From NCBI GenBank assembly GCA_033439765.1, contig JAULSN010000002.1, positions 4,650,001 through 4,714,000 of the forward strand: a DNA stretch of 64,000 nt, read 5' to 3'. The position numbers were made by a program, and so were the translations under genes. Of the stretch, positions 55,472 through 64,000 are shown in pieces (the first letter of the stretch is position 1; each line of letters begins with the position of its first letter). The notes under the pieces are model-generated. The model was given only the letters and a program-made list of their open reading frames with translations. It was not told the DNA's origin and searched no databases. This DNA is from Lasiosphaeria ovina. Lineage: Eukaryota > Ascomycota > Sordariomycetes > Sordariales > Lasiosphaeriaceae.

Positions 55472-58400
55472 TCAACCAGTCCTCATCAGTATCGTGAATC
55501 GCTTCGATATACCCAGGGGAAGAGACAGGAACTTACATAGTATGCGCGTGCCACAAACGCTGCACTTGAATCCGTTAGCAATTAAGCTCTCTTCTGAAGC
55601 TTGAACCAATAGCCAGGCTGGGCTCTCCGGCCAATCTCGATGCGGGATGCGGAAGCTGTGATAAGGCGAGCGCAGCCGATCGTGGGCAGCCGGCCCACCC
55701 CCGTCAGCATTCTTTCCATCCTTCGCCCGGGTGTTACAACGCAGATGAAGCAGATGCCAGTCGACACGCTGCCCTTGAGAACTCGATGCGCCCATTGGAC
55801 TGTCGCCACTTTGTGAAACCGCCTGCGGTTCAGTCCGAGAGCTCACTTTGCCGCGGCTTGCACCACCGCACCCGGTCGCCAACAAGAGACAAAAGATCGG
55901 CCCACCACAACGTTTCAAATTTGTATTTGCTGCCATTAGTCGTTAACAAACTTGGTCCTGCCATTCGTTTGAAGGAGAGTGACTTACAGTCCTCGGTTCC
56001 TAGTTGATATCTTCCACGACACAATGTGTTAGTCTCGTGGCAAACATTAGGTAGCAAGTAGTGAAACAACTGAGGACACTCACTGACAACTGGCGTCTAA
56101 TGCATCGGTCAGTTTGAATCTAGATCGAGTGCGTCATTAAGGGGATGCTGACCACGCGCCCAGAATGCTCACACGCTGTCGCCAATGGATGTCAGCGCAC
56201 CAAGTTCCAAAAGATGGCGCACTTACGCAAATCATCAATCTACTTTTTCTAGTGCGAGTCAGGACGTGCGATTGAGTTTGTTGATTCGAGATTCGAAACA
56301 GTGGATTATCCTGTGGTGACTTACGCCCGCCGCCGCCATCGCATCTTGGACCTTGGTAAATGTCAGCATCATTAAAGCATACCTAGGTAGGCACCCTGGA
56401 GAGAAATCGCGCACCGCTTTGTCAAACATCCCCTGCAACGAAACCAGCACAACTGCAATTGGAGAAGCCATTTAAAAATTATGGAACGGTACTTACCTCA
56501 ACGTAGCCGATAACTCAGAGAGTTATTAGTGAGCTTTTGCTATTTTAGCTACGGTAACTACACCACCACCTATCCCGCTTTCTCAATGACACATGAAGAC
56601 CATTGCGATTAATGCAAGAACCAAATCGGGTCGCCGAGGCCTCCTCCTCAGAAACCTTATTCTACACATACCTAGTTAGTAAGATATACTAAGCGTTGCA
56701 GTTACTCAGAGTTAAATGTAACTTACGATCATCTCGACCTGCCATTTCTACATAACGAAGCAACGATTAGCGTCCAGATTCTGCGAAGTGTAGCGGTAGG
56801 CATTTGGGATGGGAAGACTTACGGCAGCCTCCTTGATACAATGCTGTACCGGGATTCAGCCAGCTTGGCCACAAAACAACAATGATAATAATAGGGGGGC
56901 GATGGTACTCACGTCCCTCTCATTGGTGAGACGCTAGGAAGGTCAGCGGTGCAGTTCAATAAGTTGGGTATGACTGCTTGGATCTCTTACTTGGATCTCG
57001 TGCTCGCAAAACTATCAGATGAGATGTGGTAAGCTAATCGTTCGGGCCGCTCTCGATACCAGTAGGCAGGAATATTGCACTTACGGTCGCCTTTGTTTTG
57101 AATTGCTAAACGACAAGTCAGATACTTGTGGCAGAGGGAACGAGATTACGGGGGCACTCACAGCTATCATGCTTTTGGCGTACTAACAGTGTCAATGTGT
57201 TGGTAGAGTACAGACATTAAGCGCAGTCGCTAGGGGCGACTTACTTCAGCTGAAAAAGGCTGAAGGCAAATTGTTAGCAGCCAATCGTCTAGGTGGCAAC
57301 CGAATCAGTGAAGGACTCACTTTGGGCTATGGGAAGGAAGAGGTCAGCGATTGTCAATCATGGTGCGGGATACTAGGATTATGATACATACCTTCTTGGC
57401 CGGAGCCTCCTCGGTCGCCGGGGCGGGGCGCTTGTTTGAGGTGGACTAATAACATCATTGTTAGTTACAGTACGCATACCTAAGCAGAGAGGACTAGTGC
57501 AAGGGTAGACAGATAGGTAGGTGTAGGAAACAGTAATACTTACGGCACTGGCGTCGCTGGCGACGCCGTTGGTGGTGATTATCTCCTAGCGTTACAACAG
57601 CTTGTCAGTGCGACTGATAGGCCAGCGTGGGGGTGTCTGAGGTTGTCGCTGTCTGAGAGGCGCCTAACATACTTTAGGTTCTTGTCTCTGTGCCACGTAG
57701 TCAGCAAACTGAAGGTGCAATATGACTGATGTGGCCAAGATGCAAGGGTGGGAGAAGAAGAAGGGCAAATTGGATCCTCGGCCCTCTGAAGAAGTGCTGC
57801 TCGGATTGGCGGAGAGCATATTGGGACGCGGGAGGACAAGGGAAAAGGGGTAGTCGGCGGCGCTCGCGACATACTCTCCGCATGACGAAGTGACGCTGGC
57901 AGGAGGACGTTTGTGCTAAGGGCGCGAATCCAATGTCGGACTGGAGGCATTGTATTGCACAATGTGATTGGGATTCTTCCGCAACTCCTCTAAGAACAAG
58001 GTTTTGTGCCAGCACTGCGCACTGAAGTCGGCCGACCCCCGCTCCTGGCTGCCTCGAAGCCACCATCGCAAGGGGCAACGTCGAGTGGATGCTCAGATAA
58101 AGAGGAGAGGTGACGGGGAGGTATTGGGCACAACGAGGGAATGTGTGGAATACTGGGGCAAACTTGCACCCGCCAGCCCAGCTATGTAGGTAGTAATTGC
58201 GCACTAGCGCCGAAGGTGTGAATGCATGAAATAGGACCAGTTCTAACGACCAACATGCTGTAAAGGAAAGTAGGTACTTACGGTCGGCACCTGGGGGGTG
58301 GCGACGCGGATGTTCTTCTATATGAGTATCAGCTGTCGTGTTCTGGGTCGGAGCTCGTGCCTTTCGCGATATAAGGGCCGAGGAGGATTTATCAAGTACG

Positions 58401-58609
58401 TACTTTGGCAGCAGGCATTCTATGCACCACGTTAGCGTTACAAGCCAACCCCAGAGCGTTATGACCGAACTCGCTTTGCGATTTCGCTGTAGGGGAAGAA
58501 AAAATATAACGAGTCAGCATGGAACTTGAGCTGCGTTAGGTACCCCGGGTTCAACTCACTTCTTTGTTGGAAGCTGTCTGTCAGAGGTGGGCGATGTGTT
58601 AGCGTCCAT
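55472..58609 (-). CDS. Micro-exon gene encoding a heptad-per-exon coiled coil, unknown family
   Basis: About twenty minus-strand exons can be joined in one frame. They are 58560-58609, 58466-58486, 58404-58419, 58282-58317, 57673-57687, 57544-57585, 57392-57445, 57321-57326 and 57245-57259. Six exons of exactly 21 nt follow: 57162-57182, 57085-57105, 56991-57011, 56913-56933, 56823-56843 and 56727-56747. These encode YAKSMIA, QFKTKAT, FCEHEIQ, RLTNERD, HCIKEAA and KWQVEMI. Most introns are 56-75 nt with GTAAGT/GTGAGT donors. The N terminus is basic (MDANTSPTSDRQLPTK, MPAAKKN). The 3' side is less certain: 56661 onward with an unclear donor, 56497-56513, 56415-56432, 56325-56351, then 13-, 3-, 6- and 12-nt candidates and a long last exon from 55929. 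A 594-nt intron (57688-58281) may hide exons. Only this frame is open through all the 21-nt exons. The donor at 58465 (GTCATA) is weak. I do not recognise the protein; a structural or regulatory coiled coil is inferred. Confidence 0.62.
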
Positions 58610-58746
58610 TTAGCGGTGCATATAAGGGGGTCGGCTTGAGGGATACTTGCAGGTGATCTATGGTAGGTGGGAATTGTCAGTATAAGATAACAAACTGTTA
58701 ATAGGTGGCACTTAGGGCCCGCGGGAGGGGAGGGGGGGGGGGGTAG

Positions 58747-59498
58747 TACATACCGGTTCTGTCGTTGGTGGACGACGTTTGTTCGGAGACAAAGGTTTTG
58801 AAAGAGAGGATCATCGCCAGGGCAAGGCTCGCTCTTTCTGACGCTACCATCGATCGGGATGACCTGCATCACCAGTCCACGATGCTGACCCGAATGATCG
58901 ACCTCGAACGGCGGGCCACTACGATGGCGGAGAGTCTTCAGCGCTATCGGTACCTCGCCGACGTCGGAGACTGGGCGGCAGGCATTGTCAACATCGCTAA
59001 GAGCGCGGAGACAGTTACCAAAAACGACCACCAAGTGCAACTTCAGACGCATTTCAAGGCCACCGGATCGTCTGCGGATGACGCTGCGAAGATGGTCCAA
59101 AACCTCGACAATTGGCTTGTTTTGAAAGGAACCCAAGCCACCGATTGCTGGGTCATTCTCGAAGGAGAACTCGATCGTATCCGCTCATGGTCCCTTGAAG
59201 GTCGACGAGCGGGAAAGGAACCAGAGTCCCCGGGCTTAGTATGTGTCTTTATTTGTTATTCCCATTCTGTTGCTCCAGTCATTCCAAGATAGACACTGCT
59301 CTTTGACACAAACACTCCACACCCCCTGAGCTGAGGGGTGACAAACACACTGACGGATCATACCACCAGGATCGGATCCAACATCTAGCTGCGTCACTAG
59401 GCATATCGCGGCAAAAGCTGATCGACGCGATACGCCTATACTCGGATCGGAACTATTATCAAAGGTACTCGCAAGCAAGAAGCCCATACTCGATCTAA
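58747..59498 (+). CDS. Orphan helical protein, 5' end uncertain
   Basis: A plus-strand frame open from 58747 to 59238 is followed by an intron (59239-59369, GTATGT...CCAG) and a second exon 59370-59498 ending in TAA. The sequence is alpha-helical and well balanced (VCSETKVLKERIIARARLAL, DDAAKMVQNLDNWLVLKGTQ, HLAASLGISRQKLIDAIRLY), so it is probably real coding sequence of about 205 residues. There is no ATG at the start of the open frame. The start may be the ATG at 58660-58662 spliced to 58747, but the acceptor there follows a G run, which is unusual. It diverges from the micro-exon gene with only about 50-140 bp between them. I do not recognise the family, and the 3' end may be truncated. 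Confidence 0.5.
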
Positions 59499-59518
59499 TT
59501 GAAGCCACGGCTCCCATG

Positions 59519-60553
59519 CTAATCATTTTCGTCGTAGTCCCACTTATTATCCAGCTCGTCTCTGAGCCGCTGGACAAATTCATGCGAGCCACAGCAAAAG
59601 CAGAGATCCTCTATTGGAACTTCGTAACCAGCATCCCACATTCGGTCATGCCCAGCCCACTGTCCAAACTGCTCCTTCTTCACTTCGACAAACCGGCGAT
59701 CGCTCGTATAGAAGGCTCTTGGGGGTTTGTCTCCCAGCCCTTTGGCCTATTCCTTAGTGGGTTCCTGGTATCTCGGACTACGCTTAATGCGGTAGTCGAT
59801 AAACCAGAGAGAGAATGACTCCGCTAGAGCAGTACTCTCAACAATATCGACGATAAAGTCCCAAGCGGGTCCTCGGGTATTATGAGCTACCTTATCCTAC
59901 GCGGGGTCGTATTCCAGGGCCATGTAGCGCTCACCTTCAGCCCAGCGTATCTATCTCCAATCTCCCGTACGAAAACTATAAGTAGGGAAATTATCCCATA
60001 CAAGGTCCCAGTTAAGGGCTGTAATATCGTATGGCTGCAGGATGAAAAGATCTTGGCCGGGGAAGACGGTGAGATAGCGGCGTCTGGAGTTATCGGAGGC
60101 TATATACGTGGCCGTCTCCGGCAGAGTGAAGCGGCCTCGTTTCTTCCGGAAGTTTTCTACCTCTGAAAGGCTCCATACTTTTTGTCGTCGTACTGGAGTT
60201 TGGAACTCATTCTCAATGGCTAGTAGTAATTCTTTACAGGCCGCCCAAAGACCGCTATCGATAAGGTAGGTTAATGGGTTGTTGAGCGTCCATGAGATCG
60301 GGGCTGCTGCCTGTATGGCCGGGTCGAAGTCGACGCCCCTCGGCAGGCACCGCGGCGCGGCAAGACGTGATTTCGAGATCCACGGGTAATTATCGCGAGA
60401 GGTTTCGTGTTCCGGGCCGGTGTGTTCTGAATCGTTGGCATTGTAAACTCTAAAAACGTGCGCTCCTGGGAGAGCCGGTCGGGTTGCGAGTTTCCAGATC
60501 TTCTCCCTGAGCTCCCACGGGAGAAGGGGGAAGAAATGAAAACCTGCTGCCAT
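59519..60553 (-). pseudogene. 2EXR-domain protein, three CAG-to-TAG stops
   Basis: A single frame of 345 codons from ATG 60553 to TAG 59519-59521 is interrupted only by TAG at 59951-59953, 59897-59899 and 59747-59749. Each is one C-to-T step from CAG (Gln). The N terminus GFHFFPLLPWELREKIWKLA is the 2EXR motif of a large family of fungal F-box-like proteins. The continuation keeps family-like sequence (TRGPAWDFIVDIVESTALAE, FYTSDRRFVEVKKEQFGQWA, then HEFVQRLRDELDNKWDYDEN). The open frame also continues upstream to an ATG at 60784, but its basic leader looks non-coding. The clean Gln-to-stop pattern points to RIP or recent decay rather than long neutral drift. Confidence 0.72.
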
Positions 60554-61050
60554 TTTCGGGTCGATGGCGCATGCCGCGGTGTGAAGAAGTAATGGGCGGG
60601 AAAAGCATTGGAGTCTTGCGATGAGGTTGGGAGCTGTTGAACGCCCCACGAGGAAGATTCCGTTTTCAGATTGAGCAGGGGCCAAAATGAGGGGCCACCG
60701 GCTGGTTCCGGCACCCACACAAGCTGTTTCCGGCATTTGCCGGATCCGGTTTCTTCTTCTTCTTCTTTTTCTACCTTTCTTCAAACGTTCGAAGTTACGA
60801 AGACGGCGTTTAGAAGAGGGTTCAAAGCAGTAGATTAGAGATAAATAAAAGCCTCAAGTCGCCAAGTTTGGAGGCTGGGGCAGAGGAGAATCCAACACAA
60901 GTTTTCCCTACTGTTTTTGGCCAAGATTTGCTGCGGTTTTTGACGGAGCCGAGGTGGGAAAGGTACCTTACTCATGGGTGAGTACTGACAAGTACTGTAC
61001 GTAATCCGTAGTTTTGTTCGGTAATGACAAACCTAAACCTCCGTTGGCCC
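60554..61050. other. Short intergenic region
   Basis: About 500 bp between the 2EXR pseudogene and the HExxH gene, with a TTC run near 60752-60770. No gene or RNA is recognised. Confidence 0.4.
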
Positions 61051-62164
61051 TTATGAGTCACGCGATCCTGGGACGAGACGGAGAGGGAGATGGCTAGCAG
61101 TAGCACACTTACAACTGAATTCGCCCTTTATGAATTCCTGGATCCAGTCCAATTCAACCCAAAACATCTTGGCATCTTCCCACTTGCCCTGGCCGAGGTA
61201 GTATTCGGTTAGAAGGAAGGCACTGATGCGCGCGATGCCGTCTCGAGTGAAAAACTTCATTTTGCCCCATCTCCAAAGGGCTAACTCCAGTTTGGCGCCG
61301 GCTTCTCCTTTTGGCTGTTGCTTGGCGTCTCCCGTATTGGGTGGACCACTCTTGATAGATGGTGGCTCGTCCTTGGCGTCTTCCGTGCCGGGTAGGCCGC
61401 TGTTGATAGATGGTGGCGTGCGTGGGCGGAGGTCTTCGTCGCGGTATATGACGTAGCCAGTGAGAACATGGGCACACTCGTGGGCTATAATCTCAACAAG
61501 AACCATCATCCAAGTCATAACGCTGGCTGTGTCTATTTCACGCATCTCATCGTAGTGTTTCATATCAGGTTTAAGCGCCGCAAGGTCACCTGCCTTCCGG
61601 ATAGTAGCGTCGATAATCTAAGTAATTTGGAGAATTAGTCGAAGTATCACTTGTGAGCCTTAGCAAAACGGGCCACACAATAACTTTTAGTTAGCAGGCG
61701 GTTATACTTGCATCCAAATTCAGACGAATAAAAGCAGCATCCTTTGGCTTGTATTGATTCAAAGTCTTTCCCCATTTACTGCATTTCGTCCCACCGAAAT
61801 CTTCCGCTCTGCGGGTAACGCGGACGACTGGAAAATCGGAACGTATCGCTCTAAGGAACTTTGAAACTTCTTCCTTCATGCCGTGCAGGTCGTTTAGCCG
61901 ATGGGAAAATCTATGCTGTCCTCTTTTTTTTGCCTGTTCTATTACAAGCTCTTGAGCGAGGTCAACCAGTTTCGGGTTGCCTTCGGGAGATTCAAGTAGA
62001 CGCAGTGCATGATGGATCGCCATTCTAACTACTATCCGTCTCGGGTCATCGAGGGTTAAGCATGAGTATGCTAAGGCATCGGGATTTGCTGATACGTTGT
62101 CGGCGACGACCAGTAGCTTCCCAACATGATACGAAGGGTGTGGACTTGAGGAGCTGGTTGCCAT
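61051..62164 (-). CDS. Orphan protein with an HExxH metallopeptidase-like motif
   Basis: Exon 1 is 61712-62164 (151 codons) and exon 2 starts at 61617. The intron 61618-61711 has a GC donor (GCAAGT) and a TAG acceptor; the GT two bases downstream would shift the frame into TGA, so GC-AG is preferred. Exon 2 contains VLVEIIAHECAHVLTGYVIY with HECAH near residue 197, the zinc-binding and catalytic pattern of gluzincin-type peptidases. A duplicated segment (PPSINSGLPGTEDAK / PPSIKSGPPNTGDAK) follows, then a helical C-terminal part (RISAFLLTEYYLGQGKWEDA). The end is either TGA 61066 after a further small intron (donor 61112) or the in-frame stop at 61051. No signal peptide is evident and no third zinc ligand is assigned. 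Peptidase activity is inferred from the motif only. Confidence 0.6.
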
Positions 62165-63690
62165 GGCGGAATCAATTTCCCTTTTGCTTTGATTAACGAG
62201 TGCGTTCTCCTTAGTGCTGGCAAATAATGGCCGACAGCTGGTATAGATTAACGGAAAAAGAATTTGTTTTGGGGGTAAGTTGAAGAGGGAACATCGGCGG
62301 GAAAAGGATTTCTGGGAATACGAGCTTTAAAAACAACTCAACTTGCAAGGCAGGATCCATTTGAAAAAGGTGGTTCTGCCTCTGCCTGCCCACGGCCCAT
62401 TGTCTGCGTATGAGATTGGGCTGCATGGCCAACAGCCTGCTGATTCATGGCGGTGTGGGCGGCGCCGGCGGCCCATCCAGATGGAATCTTTCGTCGCTGC
62501 AGAGGCCAGATCGGCTGCAGGGATAGGTAAACTGTCGTTTTGTTGACCTGTTTTCCCCGTGCCTTGCCTCATACGCGTACTGAAATCACCCCGATCACAA
62601 CTCCGGTCATCAACGGACCCTAAGGCCCTAATACGCACCCGGGCTGAGTGTCTGGTCTGGCAGCAAGACATGTCCCAGGACCAGGTCGGCGCCTGGCGCT
62701 CTCGGCCTCGGCCTCTCCCCACGGTGATGGGCTCCTGCCGGTTGACAAAGGGCGTAGGGGTGAGAGAACAAGCCCCAGTCGTCAACCCGACAGTTGAGTT
62801 TACAGCCAAACTCTCGCCACCTGAAGTGCGATGCCATCCCCCGACTCTTCCTCAGTATTGTTTGATTTTCTGGCTGCCTGTGTGGCGTGTTCAAGGACCG
62901 ATTTTCGGGCATCCAAGACGGCCGAAATCGTATTAACGCCCAATAATGCAGCACTCCTGGAACAACGATGAGAGCAGAGTTGAGAGGTTCGATAGTGATG
63001 TTGCTAATCTCGCAGTCCAAGCGAAGGCCAGGTTGAGTGCACTCATGGAGTCCTGTTGGTTAAATATTCGAGATTTATCTAACGTTACGGGGTAGTTAAC
63101 TAGGTATTTTTCAACGGGCGGCGAAGCATAAGTCGTATCCGGGTATACTATATACTTTTACCGACTAGTTATTTGAATAGAGCATCGAAGTGGTCGAAGG
63201 TAAGCTGTTTAGTTTTCCAGTGATCTTGGCCCACTGCTGCTGCCCAATGCAGAGCGGCTCAACAACGGTGGAGCGCTCATGTAGGAGGAACGTTGATCTC
63301 CCCGATCAGGAAGTAAGGAGATTCAAATGTGGGTTGGACGAGGTACTAGTTCTAACAGAAGCGGCGAAAACCACCCCGAAGTTTGGCGGGACGAATGCTG
63401 CTAACGTATTTCCCTGTCATCCTGGCCACCCTGGCATTCTGGCCACATCTGGAATAGTCTCCCCACTGTGGCTTCAAGGAAAGAAGAAAAGAAATACCAC
63501 GGCAACAAAACAACAACAACAACATCACAACATTCTCCAATTTGACTATCTCAGACCTCATTGGCATCACCAGCTTCAGAGGAATTAAACAATATCTTTT
63601 TTTTTGCGTTACGATACCGACTTTTCGTCAAGAAACGCAAGATTCGGAATTTATCCAGATCTGAGACCGTCTACACCTACCATCACACCA
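62165..63690. other. Intergenic region, no gene supported
   Basis: No convincing coding sequence. The first 200 bp are probably the promoter of the HExxH gene. AT-rich, TA-rich sequence near 63060-63180 may be the decayed end of the pogo element that follows, but I could not define its terminal repeat. Confidence 0.35.
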
Positions 63691-64000
63691 ATGGAGCCCC
63701 CACCGCAGCCGAACCAGCGTACAGCGAGCGTACGGTAGATAACTGCACCCCCTAAACGCCGTCAAGCCAAAGCCTAGCGAATCCCACGCCCCTCAGACCC
63801 TACTAAAGAAGACCGACTCGTACAAGCTATCGAGGCGCTCCATAACGGCAATTTCGAATCCATCCGAGCCGCTGTAAAGTTCTATAAAGTTACTCGGAGT
63901 ACTATGATGAATAGACTTGCTGGTATGGAAGACCTGAAGTCCTCACGATAAGCCTAATAACGGTTATTGCCGGTGGAGGAGAATATACTAGTCGATACGG
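63691..64000 (+). mobile_element. Pogo/Fot1-type transposase, 5' part, RIP-damaged, cut by window end
   Basis: Starts at ATG 63691 (MEPPPQPNQRTASVR) and reads through several TAG/TAA codons that are one step from Gln. The segment DRLVQAIEALHNGNFESIRA followed by VKFYKVTRSTMMNRLAGM is the N-terminal psq-type helix-turn-helix of pogo/Fot1 transposases. It is followed by the conserved LLPVEENILVDT that opens the CENP-B-type DNA-binding domain. The element runs off the window. Confidence 0.72.

Noticed and set aside
57701..58204. Minus-strand open frame of 167 codons inside the long intron of the micro-exon gene
   Set aside because: It does not connect in phase to the neighbouring exons and has low-information composition. 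I treat it as intronic, though it may hide a small exon.
63561..63755. 64-codon plus-strand frame at the right edge
   Set aside because: It is in a different frame from the pogo/Fot1 transposase remnant that explains this stretch better.

Overview
The window looks like nuclear DNA of a filamentous ascomycete, probably a Sordariomycete. The evidence is short GT-AG introns (about 45-95 bp), fungus-type proteins (LIM-RhoGAP of Rga1 type, Fyv7, Srp68, mitochondrial Hsp70, a long PPR protein) and repeats carrying C:G to T:A changes in the CpA/TpG pattern typical of repeat-induced point mutation (RIP). No species call is possible from the sequence alone.

Core block, about 3.2-33.4 kb. Nine conserved genes alternate in strand: Rga1-like LIM-RhoGAP (+), Fyv7 (-), Atos-family protein (+), PPR protein with a basic tandem-repeat tail (-), Srp68 (+), mtHsp70/Ssc1 (-), WD40 protein (+), L-2-hydroxyglutarate dehydrogenase-like flavoenzyme (-) and a coiled-coil protein of unknown function (+). 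They are housekeeping or cytoskeletal genes: ribosome assembly (Fyv7), secretion (Srp68), mitochondrial import, gene expression and metabolite repair (Ssc1, PPR, L2HGDH) and polarity (RhoGAP). They are not a functional cluster.

Accessory block, about 33.4-55.5 kb. This is dominated by a four-level nest of transposons. A Mutator-like element (34642-50491, 44-bp perfect terminal inverted repeats) is split by gypsy chromovirus A (35910-48812). Element A is split by related chromovirus B (38605-45456, target duplication CGGAG). Element B is split by a solo LTR (40422-41199, target duplication TTAAC). All coding parts are broken by RIP-like nonsense and missense changes. Downstream lie decayed small genes, short telomere-like motifs, a homopolymer-rich tandem repeat and a dead Tc1-type element (54190-55467).

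Right part, 55.5-64 kb. The most striking object is a minus-strand gene (55472-58609) assembled almost entirely from micro-exons. Six consecutive exons are exactly 21 nt, each one seven-residue coiled-coil heptad in phase 0, separated by 56-75-nt introns; the hydrophobic positions fall at the same place in each exon. I do not recognise the family. A small orphan gene diverges from it, followed by a 2EXR-type pseudogene with three CAG-to-TAG stops, an orphan HExxH protein with a GC-AG intron, and the start of a RIP-damaged pogo/Fot1 transposase at the window edge.
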